A DNA stretch of 64,000 nucleotides, from NCBI GenBank assembly GCA_010279815.1, contig QEOQ01000206.1, positions 1,091,628 through 1,155,627 on the forward strand, read 5' to 3'. Shown here piece after piece: positions 1 to 12,550 of this stretch. Below the pieces are notes generated by a model that was given only the letters and a program-made list of their open reading frames with translations, ran no database searches and was not told where the DNA came from. Both the position numbers and the translations under genes were made by a program. Each line of letters opens with the position of its first letter. Position 1 is the first letter of the stretch. This DNA is from Brachionus plicatilis. Taxonomy: Eukaryota > Rotifera > Eurotatoria > Ploima > Brachionidae.

Positions 1-797
1 TACGTTATACTTCCTAACTTTTTGACATCATGTAAAAGTATTATGAGAGTTTTTTAGAGAATCGCTGAAATTTTAAATAATAAGATATTTAAAAAAATTT
101 CTATATAGTGCAGAATACTTTGTTGCACCTTTTTGACTAAAAAAATTTTAATGATGTTTTAATCCATTTAAATCTTAATGAAGTTTTATTTTTTGTCTTA
201 TTTTGACCTTAGAAAAATTATTTTTGATAAAAAAGGTGCTATAAAGTATGCTGCACTATGATGCAATATTTTTTAAATATATTTTATTATTTTGAATTTT
301 AATTTTCCAAAAAATGGAGAATTTTTTTTTTCAATTTGTATTTTAAATTCACAATGCCTGTGTTTCCTAACCCTAACCCAGATTTGAAATGTTCTTAGCT
401 TATGATCTGCAAAAAGATAATTGAGGAAATTATTTTAGATATCTGAAAAAAATAAAAAATAATTGATCATCCTTTGCTCCAGCTTTAAAAGTTTTGCATA
501 CAACTAAGCAAATCTAGAATTCAAAAATCATCATTATCAATTGACTGTCAAAAATTTTGACTTACTTATGTCCACACTGCTTCACCACTTTTTTATCTTA
601 TAAATAATAAATGAAAGTTTAAATTAAAAAAATTAATGTGAATGAAAATTGTTAAGTTTCTTGTGTCTAGAAGACACTGTTACTAAAATTTACGAAAAGT
701 TAAGAATAATTTTTAAATTAAACTAGTGTGTATAGCAAAAAATATAAAATTATAGCATATTAAATTATACCTTAGAAAATAATAAGATTAATTTTAA
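1..797. other. Upstream region of SETD2, AT-rich, with one small inverted-repeat element
   Basis: No convincing reading frame is present. The stretch holds a short hairpin-type repeat (109-256, listed separately) and a two-unit telomere-like tract at 366-380 that is too short to mean anything. The SETD2 promoter should lie in the last few hundred bases, but I see no clear core element. Confidence 0.5.
109..256. repeat. Miniature inverted-repeat element, GTGCA family
   Basis: The two ends are imperfect inverted copies. The left end (about 109-138) begins AGTGCAGAATACTTTG and the right end (about 228-256) is its approximate reverse complement ending GTATGCTGCACT. The left arm closely matches a stretch at 44757-44790, so this is a dispersed family. 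There is no coding capacity. It is probably a non-autonomous DNA transposon. Confidence 0.55.
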
Positions 798-3700
798 ATG
801 GAAGATACTGAAGGATCCAGATCGTATTCTTCAAATGATGAAATCGAAGCATATTTTAAAGATCTGGACAAACGGTTTCAGTCCAAAGTTTCTCTAGCTG
901 AGAGAAAAATATCCGACATAAATGATATTAACGAAGATATATTTAACCTAAACTCATTTGAAAAGAATGAATATCTAATAGATAATATAGATTCAAAAAA
1001 AAAAGATCACAAGGCCAAAAAACGGCACAAAAAGTCGAAAAAACGTGAAAAAAAACGTGAAAATTACCGCTCAAGAAGTCAACATAGAAGATGTAGTAAA
1101 CGATCATCGTCTAAACATTCTCTAAATAGTTCCAAGACTGAAATCAAAGTCCAAGATGATTATTTTTCTAGTACGACATCCAAAAAATATAATGTAACAT
1201 CAAATTTTGATCCTAATAGTAACCAAGTCTCTAAAATATTTGATTTTGGTCTTGAATCAGCTACCGATAAAACTCCTAAACAAAAAAATTTAGAAAATCG
1301 ACTCGAGTTATTTACGTTTCCACACACCGAAAAAAGTCCGATCGACTCGAACGAGGCGAATAAAATCCAAACAAAATCAGCAGTAAATGGTTTCTATAGT
1401 CTTGGTCAAAAAAATTACCATTTTTTGCACAATTCATTTGATAAGTATAATTTAATAAAACAGTATGAAAAGTCTGATGGCTGTGTTACGCTGGAGTCCA
1501 GGAAAGAAAATAACAAAATTGTTAATAGTGATGATAAAAAAGAACATTTAATCACGGACAAAAATAATTTAAGCCAAAAACCGGCTAATTTTTTAAATTC
1601 AGAATCGAATTTCATCAAAAATGAGATTGATTTGACTGTATCTAGTTTGAGCAAATGTTTTGACCAAAAAGAGACAAGTGAAAAAAAAGATAACTTGACG
1701 GAACATGTCTTGGGAGAATTGATTAACAAAACAATTGATTCGGATTCAACCAAAAACAAGTGAGTTTTTTTTTTAATTAATTACAAGTTAAACAATTGAG
1801 AATTTTCATTTTTGCATCTATTGACAATAAAAAAAAAGAATCCTTTTAAAAACTTTTTATCCTTTAAAAACTTAAAAACCATAGAGAGTCTTAAAAAAAG
1901 AATGTAATGAATGTAAGTCTAAGTCAAAGTTAGGTTCTACCCAAAAAAGGATGTACTTTTTGTACTTTTTTTTTTAAGTCTAAGCCAAAGTTAGGTTCTA
2001 CCCATTCATTTTTTAATATTGTTCTAAAATCCAAATTTAGCTTTTTTTTTTTATTTCAAGGAAATTAATTATTAAAAAAGGTTTTATCAATAGGAGACTA
2101 AGTAAAATAATTGTATTAATTTTGATTTTAATACTTCTGCTAATTTTTACGCTCAATAATCTAGTTTTCTGATAGTAAATTTTCATAAATTTAAGTAAAA
2201 AATCTAAAAGTTGAAAAATTTATTATGAAAAACAAGATTTTATCCAAACTTTTGGATTGGAGAAAATTAGATAAAACTGATTACATTGGTACGAGAAACA
2301 TTTTTTTAAACCTTAAGTCTCCAATTTAAATTAACTTCTAGAACTTTAATCTGAAATTTGAGTTTTCGGTCTTAGAAATGCATAAAAAAATCTTCATTAA
2401 TTTCATTAATGCAGGATATTTTCCTCTCAACTAGCACAAGGAAACAATTTTTTTAGCGTTAATGTTTTTTTAATTTTTATCTCAAAACTTTAAGGCAAAA
2501 AAAGCGACAAAATGACAGGGTACTAAAAACACGATTTTAGGTTCTAGTGCGAAGCTAAGAATAAGATAAAATATTAAAAAATCAGAAAAATTATTTTTTT
2601 ATTCTTAAAATTTGATTTTGATTTATATAATTATATTTTTAAATTTTGAATTATATTTTATTGAAAAATTTTGAAATAATGATTATTTAAAAAAAAACGA
2701 GAAAATTACCAAGTTCATTCACAAATTCGAATCTGAAAACACAGACTAGAAATACTTTTTAGATTATCAATGCCTAAAGTCAAATTTTGATTCAAGTTTA
2801 CTTTATTTAAGTATTACGGGTGCAAATTGAAGGTTTATTTTAATAAAAAGGGATAAAATAAATTTTTATTTAATTAAAATTTATTTGATTTAAAAGCATT
2901 TGAAAATAGAGATTAATTCTGAAAATTGAACATATTTTTGAACAATATTTAAACATTTAGATAAAAAAATTTTTTAGCAAAATATAAATACCGAAAAAAA
3001 TTAGTCTCATAATAAATTTTAAAAAAGATTATTTAACCTCCTGTTTGAATTTCAAAGTGGCTAATTTCAAAATTGAAGCATAAATTTTATATATTTGGAA
3101 AATAAATTTATAAATTCAAATAAAGAAAATTGAAAATTGAATCTGAAAACTTTTTGAAAAATTTTTGATAAGATGGAACGAAAAATTTTTGTTTAGCTAA
3201 TGAATTTTTTTATTAGTTTACTTTTTATAATTTTTATAATATACCACCTAGTGCTTTTTTTTTCTTTTTTTGTCAAATAAAATGATAAAAAAAAATGTTC
3301 TAATTCACTTTTTTTTTTGATAGTTATGAAATAAATGATTTCACTGTTTATTAGGTAAAACAGCAGATTTGATAGTTAAGAAAAAATTAATTCAAGTCAA
3401 ATTTTTTTTTTAATTGCATTGAGTTAATTTAAATAATGACTTGAGTAAATAAGAATAAAATCTTGAGTTATTTTCATAACTAACTCAAGTCGATCACTAA
3501 CTTAATTCAACTCCAGTAAGAAAATATTAAGTTTCTTTTTGACAAATTAATTTTTTTGTCTAATTAAACAATACATGGAAAAAAAATGGGAATATTATTT
3601 CAGCACAATCGATTTCTGATTAGCACAATGAAAAAAAAAATTCAATACAATTCGATTTCTTCTCAGTACAAAAAATCATATTTAAAAAAAAATATTTAAC

Positions 3701-6700
3701 ACAAAAAAATAATTTTTAAAAATAATTCTTAAACGAAATTTTTTTTAATTTTAAATTTTATTTAATGATATTTATAATTGGAAGTAAGGTAAATAAAATA
3801 AATTTCGAAGCTTAAAGAAAAGAACTCTCAACTTTATAAAAGTTCTTGAATAAATTTTTTTAAAATCATCCCAACAAGCCATTTTTGTGATGAATGCATT
3901 TATTTTATTTTTAATTTTTGTGCTAAAAGTATTTTTTTCAAATTTTAATTTTTGTGTTGAGAAGAAATCATTTTGTGCTGAGCGTTTTGAAATTGTGTTG
4001 AATAGCTATTTTTTTGTGTTGTAAAGGGAGACCCAAAAAAAATTACATCTGCATAGTCTATCAAAAGTTATGCGAACGCTCGTTACTCGGAATTAACAAA
4101 TATTATTAAATAATATTAGATAAATACTTGATCAAATAAGTTCAACACTATTAAAGATTTTAGATAAAAGTTTTAATTAGATCAAACGCAAAATAAGTGA
4201 TAACAATTACTCAAAACTTTTTAAAATTTAGTCTATTATTTGTGATATAACTTTTAATATTAGTATTTTCTATGTAAATTTTATTATTAGATACCCAGAA
4301 GAGATTACGATTAAAGCTGAAGATGATTTCGAGACATTACGAAATAAATTCAGGGAACAATTGGAAGAAAGATTATTTGACAAAAACGATAAAAAACTTC
4401 TTGATAAAATAAAAAAAGAGAGATTGTTAGAGAGTGAAAAAATTGTATCACCCCAAGCTCAATCATGTAAGTAGTATACTTTTATTTTTTTATTAAATGA
4501 AATTTTTTATATTTTATTATTTAAGTGAGTAACAGTGAATCAGATGAGAAATCAATAGAGCGAAATAAAGCCAATAAAAAACGAAAAAAGAAAAATGTAG
4601 AAAAACATTTAAAGTCATTCGGACGAAAAAATAGACATTATGGTTCCAATAGGGAAAAAAAGAAATCTCAAACTGATGATGATGATGAATGCAGTTCTGA
4701 TGAGATATTTGACACCAAGAATGAGTTGGTTAATAGTTTAAGGCGAAGCGATCGAATAAAAGTAATTAAAACCAAAAAACAAGTCACCAAAGAGCAAGAA
4801 ATAGCCGAAAAAATGAAGAAATTATCTAGTTCTAGTGATTTAATCAAATTACAAGATGAATCAGAATTCAAAGAGATCTTAGCTGATTCGATAAATTCTG
4901 ACCAGGAAAATTCTATATTTAATCAAGAGGTTTTTGACTCAAAAAAAACAGTTCAAATCGATTCAAATGCTGAAGAAATCGAACAGTTTGAATGGCCAAA
5001 AGATTATGAGAAAATTGATGAAAACATATATCGGTCTAAAAGGTAAATTTAAAAATTTTTTAAATTTTTTACTCTTTTTTAATTTTTTTTATAATATTTC
5101 AAGCTATAATAACAAAAACAAAGAGTCCAAAAAAATGGTTTGTGATTGTACTTTTAGTGAGCAAGAAAGACAAATGGGAGTGGTGGCTTGTGGAATTGAC
5201 TGCTTGAATCGTATGCTTTTAATCGAATGTGGAAATAGGTAATTTAGATTAACTCTTAACAAATAATAATTTTAAAAATGAAAACTATGAATTTCGCCCT
5301 TTTGTACAAATTGGGTTCAGTATACTCAGGCATTATTTGGATATATTTTATTACTTATATAGATGATTCAGACTACAAACTTTGAATTTTTTAACATAAA
5401 ATCAAAGTTTACCTAAAAAAGACTAAAGTTTTGAAGAATGTATCCATTATCAAATTCAAATTTAATTAAAAAATTTTCATTAGAAATAAACTTTTTTTAA
5501 AGTTTTACAATCAAAATAGGAATTACAAAACCTCTCTAAAATTCTAAAATGATATGGAAAGTTTAAATAAATACTTAATATTTATTGGAATCAGGGATTT
5601 AAATATGTTAGCGCAAGCAGAAAATAAATTTTAAATTAAAAAATATATTTTTAGTGACTAAACAAAATCTTTTATACTGTTAATCAGACTTGTATAAAAG
5701 TCACAAGTCAAGTGCAAGCCAAGACTTTGATTTGTTTCAAAATTTTAAAAAAAACAAGTCAAGATTTTTACTTATTTTAAGAATAGAATTAGAATATATA
5801 AAATATTATAAGTCTTGAATTTTTTTATTCATTAAAAAATAAAATTATTTGTTTAAATTTCTTTTTCAATGTAAATATTGCAACATGATTTTTTAAACAA
5901 TTCAAATAATCGTCATATTCTTTTTAAGTGAATTTACAAATTAAAAACAAAAAAATTTGTGCTTTAAAAAATTTTTGAAATAAATTAAACAAGAAAAAAA
6001 AATAAAAATAATATAAAAAAATCAAGATATCAAAAGATTTATGACTTGTAATTTTTACATTTTATAAACAAGTCAAAGTCCTGGCTTTTTTTTTTTTTTG
6101 ATTTTTGAAACAATTCGAGAATTGCTTTTTTTTAAAAAATATAATTTCAAGTCCAAATCATACTTTGACTTGTTTTTGAATTGTTCAGACTTTTTTTTTT
6201 ATACAAGTCTGCTCTTAACATTTTTTTCTTACCAAGTCATGTCCCAGGCCATTCTTAAATGAAAGAATTAAAGCATTTCATGATATTGAATTTAATAAAA
6301 AAAAAATCTAATTATAAAGATCTAAAAATGCAACCGTACTTAAAAGAAAACACTTATTAAATCATTACAAAATTTCAGAGAGTTTTTTTAGGTTTCGATT
6401 ACTGCTTGTTCAAGTAAGCTCTTGCATTTGATCTCTTTTTGTTCTTCTTCTAACTTTCTCTCCCCTTGGAGCAAAATATTATAACTAACACAATACTTTA
6501 CTGGCCAATTCTTTTTGACACCATAAAAAAGGTGCATATATTTCCAATGATTTCAATTTTATTCAGAAAAATATTGAGTTTTTTTAGTAAGATTTATTTT
6601 TTGAAGTTATTTAGATTTTTATTTATTTCAAAGGCCAAAAAAGATCAATCGATTAATATAATTTGTATCATTTTTGATTTAAATTTCATTTTTTCAATTT

Positions 6701-9700
6701 TTTTTTATTTTGATTTTTTTGATTTTTTTTCAAAAAAATAAAAAAAAAGTCAATAACATTTAAGCTTAAAAATTTGGCATCTTAAGCGTTCATTTAGATA
6801 GGATCTGCTCGGTCAGGTGGAAAAATTAATTTTTAAAAGAAAGTAAATTTTTTTGTTTGAATTTTATTTTTAAACAAATTTAAGATGCCCATGCGGTGAA
6901 CATTGTACAAACAAGAACTTTAAAACCAAAAACAACGCTAAAATAGTTCCTTTTAAGACCGAAAACAAAGGTCTGGGATTAAAAACTATCAATGACTTAA
7001 AATCGTAAACCAAGATGCTCTATCTTTAAAAAATTATTAATTTGTATTGTAATAAGGGAAACATTTCTCATTGAATATGTTGGTGAAGTCATCGATTTGA
7101 AAGAATTCAAAGATCGCTGTGAAACTTATTCAGAACAAAATTATGAGCATTTTTATTTTATGGCTTTGCAAAACGATATTTTTATAGACGCAACCAAAAA
7201 AGGAAATATAAGCAGGTTTTTTAATCATAGTTGTGATCCCAATTGTGAGACACAAAAATGGACTGTAAATGGCGAATTGAGGATAGGATTTTTTACGCGA
7301 AGACCAGTGAAAGCAAATGAAGAACTCACTTTTGATTATCAATTTCAAACACTGGGAAAAAAACAACAAACATGCTACTGTGGTAGTGAAAAATGTCGCG
7401 GATTTTTAGGTGCTTCATCAAATAGTCAATTGAATAATATATGGGAAAGCGATAGTGATGTTGAGAGTTCAGTTTCAGAATTGTCCTCTAGCGAAAATGA
7501 AAGTGAAATCGAGTCAGATAACAAAGAAAATAAAGTCATAAAAAAAAAGAAAATTAAAAATCCAAAGCGTAATAAAGATCACGAGGTAAGATTGTTACAA
7601 ATGTATTTTTCAAAATTAAAAATTTTTGTTAATTAATTATTATTTAATAGCTTAGCAGACAAATTAAAAGCATTCAGTCATTGTCTAACAAAGAAAATGT
7701 CCTAAAATTGTGTCAATTAATGTTCAGAACGGAAAGTTTGGAGTTGCGCTTGGAAATTTTAGATCTTCTAATGGTAATAAATAAAAAATTAAGTAGAAAA
7801 AAATTAATTTAAATAATTTTTTTTTTATAGAATACAAAGGCTGAGATTAGTCTTCGACTTTTTATGGACTATCACGGAATTAAATTGTTATGTGGTTGGA
7901 TGATAGATATAGATAATAAAATCGACTCTATTGCACATCTAGAATGCAAACTAAAAGTAAGGATTTAAAAGGCTCATTATTTTAAGAAAGTTAAGTGTAA
8001 ACTTAAAGGGGTAGGGGTAGGAGATTGAGAGAGAGAGGTTCTATACTATATTTTATTTTTAAAAATGAGGTTTATTATATCACTTGCTTTTATAGTAGCT
8101 TCAGAGCTCACATAAGAAAGGAAAAAAACTATCTTGTGTTTTATTTAAATAATATTTTAATCTTTATTATTTATTATTTTTTAGAAAAATTTAAATGTTA
8201 ATTTTGGTTATCTAAGGCTAATTTAAAAAATTTTTGAAAAATATCTGTGACAAAATCTCCATGTAAAAAATCCTTTGTTAAACTTAAAAAAAATTTTAAA
8301 AAATTAAACAAAAAATTTTATTATTTTAGTTAATTTTTTTGAAAAATTCATTTTTAAGTTCTAAATTTAATTATTTTTCTGAGCATTTTGTATTAACCTA
8401 TAAATTTTTATATATTTTAACTAATTAATTAATCAGGTTTAAATAATTTTTTTTTAAAGATTTTAAAGATTGCTTCTAGAAAAATATGTAATTATTATCT
8501 CATAATTTTTGAAATAAATAATAAAAATAATTATCGATTAGTCAATAAATTTAAATTGTTTTTGAACATATTTTCATGAGTACCAAAAATACTTTTTTTG
8601 TCACAAAAATAATTATTAACAAATTGCAAAATATTTGATCACACATTAAATTTGATTGTCATAAATTATTTTTTCAAAATTTATTAACCATTGATTCTAA
8701 CTAAAATTTTTAATTCAAATAAAATTTTAAAAAAAATTGAATTCTTGCAAAATTTATCAATTCTATATAAGATGAATCGATGAAAATAATAAAGGAACAC
8801 AAAAAAAGTAAAAAATATTAATTTGTTATACAGAAAATATTGTTGCCTTATTTTTAAAAAAGTTAAAAATTGAAAGTTTCTTTTATATATATTATTAAAA
8901 CCATATATTTTAGTAAGTATTTTTATTCAATAACTTATTAAATTTTTTTTTACTGTATTTGGATATTTTTATTTAATCTTAAAATGATTTTCAAATGACA
9001 AGCTTTCGAAATTGAAAAATAGATCTGAACGACAACTAAATTTATATTATTAAAAAATAATTAATTTTTTTTTAAAAAAGATTCTGGAAGTTTTATCAAT
9101 GTTGCCTGTCAAAAATAGAACAATATTAGAAGAGTGCAAAATATTAGTAATAGTTAAAAGATGGTCTGAGATCGCATTTCGACCAAATTTCAATATTAAA
9201 ATATCAGAGTCAAGTGATCTTGATGTAGATGCAAAATGTTGGATAAGAAATCTTTTAATAAGCTTAGTTAATGTAGCTTTTGAGGAGTCTGAGCGAAAAA
9301 ATGATCATAATTACCAAAGTTTATGCTCCATTTTCTCAAAAATAAAATCCAAAGCTGAAAAATTATACAAAGATTGGAGTAGTCTAGAAATAGCGTTCAA
9401 AATACCGAAAAAACAACAAATAGAAGAGCGAAAGGAACATGAAAGAGAGGTTAATGAACTATTCAAGGACCAAGAGGAGCCCAGCGTTCAAGAAAATGTT
9501 CAAAATAATTCGACATTTGGGACAAGATATGCCAACAAATGGAACAATCGCTATAAGGGTAAATTAATTAAAAAATTAAAATTTTTTTTTTTTTTATTTT
9601 TTCAATTTTAATAGGCTTTAACAAATTTTATCGCTCAAAGCCTTATTTCAAATCGCGCTTTTTTTGGTCATCGAACAATAATCAGAGCATCTCTAGCATT

Positions 9701-10795
9701 ACCAAAGAGCAAAGACGCAAATTGTTCGAAGAAAAAGTCAGACAGGAGGAAGAAAAAGCAGCAGCTGAAGCCGCAACCAAAGCAGAACAAGAAGAAAAGC
9801 TGCTAAACAAAAATATGTCTGATGTAAAATGGGTGTTTGACTCTCGAATTAATCAATGGGTTCAATGTATTGTACCCAATGCACCTTCAAATCTACCATT
9901 TTGTTCTAATCCAATATTTAGTCCTGTGCTAAATACTCTTCAATTTCCATTCCAGCCTATTCCAGTTCCACCACCACCACCTCCTCCTCCGCCACAGCCT
10001 TCTGCCAAACCGAATTCTTTTACAAAAATTGACCTGACTGATTCAAGTATGAAAAATTTGCAACAAGCTATTCTACAGATAGCTCATTCAACTCAAGAGA
10101 TTAATAAAAAAATTCAACAAAATTCTAAAAAGATACCTCATTGCACATCTAGGCCAAAATCTTTGTCGTCCATTAGTGCAAAATTGCCTATCGGGTGGAA
10201 ATGTAAACGCAATAAAAAAGGAATGATTTACTACTATCATATAAAGACAAAAAAAACTCAGTGGAATTTTCCTAAATCGTCTAAAACAGTATCAATTAAA
10301 TCAAAAACAGATCTCATTGAAGTTAGAGAAAATATTGATAAACAGAATGAATTAAAAAAAGAAGATGAGAAAGATAAAGATAAAGATAATAAACTGTCGC
10401 CAGCTATCACAAGTACAACTACAGAAAAAAATGAGAATGATATGGCCAAGTCGAATAATAGCGAAGCATCAACCAGTGGCTTGGTAACAGCATCAAGCAA
10501 TAGTTTCAAAGCTTATCGAGACCAATTTAGGGAAAAATTAAGCAAATTAATAATTAAAATTTTACAACCCTTTCTAGATAAAGACTGCAAATACGGGTTT
10601 ATTAAAAATAACGAAGATTTTAAACACTTAGCTCGAAAGTTTACTCATACCATCATGGAAAAAGAAATAAGTAGAACGACCAATTTGGAAGAGTTAGATT
10701 TGGACAAGCGAATAAAGCTTAAAGCCAAAGACTATATTTGCAAATATATGCAAAAATTTAGGGACGGATACTCGAAAAGTGTTGATAATTATTAA
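798..10795 (+). CDS. SETD2: SETD2 histone H3 lysine-36 methyltransferase, ten exons
   Basis: Predicted exons are 798-1759, 4291-4466, 4526-5042, 5104-5238, 6885-7004, 7057-7585, 7651-7773, 7831-7956, 9081-9558 and 9615-10795. Phases agree throughout and give 1448 residues. The N-terminal third is lysine/serine-rich and disordered. An AWS domain (about 562-605, CDC...GIDCLNR) precedes SET (about 608-735), which has NKGLGL, EYVGEV, the cofactor/substrate motif FFNHSCDPNC and ELTFDYQF. The post-SET zinc motif is CYCGSEKCRGFLG. A polyproline run and a WW domain (about 1245-1277) follow, then a C-terminal SRI domain (about 1351-1437). This order is diagnostic of SETD2/Set2 rather than NSD or ASH1L. 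Family role: nuclear H3K36 trimethylation coupled to elongating RNA polymerase II through SRI binding of the phosphorylated CTD. All catalytic motifs look intact. Introns 1, 4 and 8 are long and hold degenerate repeats; the others are 52-61 bp. Confidence 0.93.
1914..2004. repeat. Short direct repeat in SETD2 intron 1
   Basis: Two near-identical copies of about 30 bp (about 1914-1943 and 1975-2004), sharing the core AAAGTTAGGTTCTACCCA, are separated by about 31 bp of mostly T-rich DNA. They are noncoding and their origin is unknown. They may be a local tandem duplication or two ends of a decayed element. Confidence 0.5.
3601..4021. repeat. Degraded inverted-repeat element in SETD2 intron 1
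   Basis: The arm at about 3601-3674 resembles the reverse complement of about 3949-4021. They share CAGCACAA/TTGTGCTG blocks and GAGAAGAAATC, with many mismatches. The centre is AT-rich and noncoding. This fits an old foldback or MITE-like insertion in the intron. Confidence 0.45.
5685..6211. repeat. Degraded inverted-repeat element in SETD2 intron 4
   Basis: The left end starts CAGACTTGTATAAAAGTC and the right end (to 6211) is its approximate inverted copy, ATACAAGTCTG. Further inside, both arms carry ACAAGTCAAAG-like and GTTTCAAAA blocks with insertions between them. A 62-bp sequence with similar ends lies at 36552-36613. It is noncoding and probably a MITE. Confidence 0.45.
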
Positions 10796-10911
10796 ATCCA
10801 TTTGATAAATGTATTTGTTTTAATGGAATTTAATAACAATATTTACTCTTTTTTATTTACTCTTTCAATTATTGTTTAAATTATGTTTTAAATTTTATGT
10901 AAATGTTATAA

Positions 10912-10917
10912 AATAAA
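10912..10917 (+). terminator. Polyadenylation signal for SETD2
   Basis: AATAAA lies 117 bases past the SETD2 stop codon, the usual position for a cleavage signal. A chance occurrence is possible in DNA this AT-rich. Confidence 0.4.
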
Positions 10918-12550
10918 ATTTTTAGATATTTTATTTAAAGTTTTTTTTGAAATTTACGGCTAAGTTTTTGAAGTTGTTTTCACTCTAATATCATTGAGTT
11001 TAATTTAATTCTTGCAAAAAAATCATTTTAGTTACCTTTAATTTTTTGAAAACATGCTCTATCCTGAAAAGGTAACCTGTGCTTCTAAATAATGAATCAA
11101 GATTGGGTTTTAAACGAAAATAATTTGAACAAGGTAAAGCTATTATTAAGATTTGAATTGAAATTTGTTTTTTCAAAAAAGCAAACTTAATTCTAAAAAA
11201 ATACGATTGTGAGAAATGATAGTTTTTTTTTTAATTTTGTTAAGGATCATTTGATAAGTGTAATAAAACTTAATTTTATTTAAAAATAAAATTCACTAAA
11301 ATTTAATAAAGCTATTAAAAAAATTGACCCTTAAAAAATTTACAAAATAAATGGAAAATTAAATTGAATGGCCAATATCAAAATTTATTATTATTACATT
11401 ATTTTAAATGACTGAAGATAAATTTTTGTCAGCCATAATGCCAATTTTTTCAATTAGTAACTGTGTACCTTTTTTATGTTTTTAAGCTTGTTTATATGTC
11501 AAAAAGGTATAATTAGGTGACTTACTTTTTCCTATTTACTCTTTTACTTAACACCAAATCGAGTTTTCTAAATTATGATTTCACGAAAAAAATTTGAATT
11601 CTTTTTTCTAATTAATTGAATTAAAAATTATTCTTTTTGTTAAGTCGAGTTTTCATTAAAATATTTTGTAATAATAATTCACCAAAATTAAAAAAAAAAA
11701 GAATATTTAAATAGTCTGAGTTCTAAATAAATTATCTGTTCAAAAAATAATGCAAAATGTTAAATTATTAAAAAAGGGAATTATCATTTGGTTTCATGTT
11801 AAACATTTTATATCTTTAATCTTATATAATACAAATTCAAAATATCAATTTAAATGGTAAATATTTTCAAATTCATAAACAGCAGGATAATATTTAAAAT
11901 GTTAAATCAATTACTTAGCAAGTATTTAAAAAAAACTTATTTTTCAAATTATGCAAAAACAAGTGAAAATACAATACGATAAACAATAAGATAGATCAAT
12001 AAAATAGAATAAATGTTTTAAATAATAATTGTGATTATGTAAGATTTGTTAGCAGAATACTCAAAGGTAAAGCAACACTCATAATTTATTTTAAAACGCC
12101 TTTTTTACTTTGATTTACAAAAATTAATGCAGCAATTTTTCAAATAATTTTCAAATAGATATTTTTAATAGATGTGTTAACAGACTTTTTTCAATATATT
12201 ATTTGTCTATCCAACCGTTCATATTTGTATAATATTCTTCCAACTTAAATTTTGTCAAAAAAAAAAAGAAAAAAAGAATTTTAATTACAATAACCAAATT
12301 ATTCAACATAAATGAATGTTCTTTCTTTTTTATTCAACAAACAATCTACTCTGAAAATATCTACATTTTTTCTATTTTTATAATTTTTGGAATTCTTTTG
12401 AGTTTCAAGGCATTTGTAATCTATTAAAGTGTTTGCTTGTTTTCTCTAACTCAGTTACATTTTAGTTGATATTTAAATCGGATTTAAAAAAAAAATGATT
12501 TAAATAGATTGTTGTCACTTTAGTTTTTTTCTATTAAAGTCAATCACAAT
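10918..12550. other. AT-rich intergenic region between SETD2 and the first Shisa-like gene
   Basis: No reading frame with protein-like composition, RNA gene or repeat was recognised here. The last 200 bases should contain the promoter of the gene that starts at 12551. Confidence 0.5.

Noticed and set aside
366..380. CCTAACCCTAACCCA, telomere-like repeat
   Set aside because: Only about two units; expected by chance and not enough to suggest an interstitial telomere.
1415..1759. 114-residue open frame on the minus strand of SETD2 exon 1
   Set aside because: Antisense shadow of a Lys/Ser-rich coding exon, with no recognisable motif.
6466..6741. 91-residue open frame in SETD2 intron 4
   Set aside because: Phe/Ile/Lys-rich translation of AT-rich intron DNA, out of place between two exons that encode one continuous AWS-SET region.
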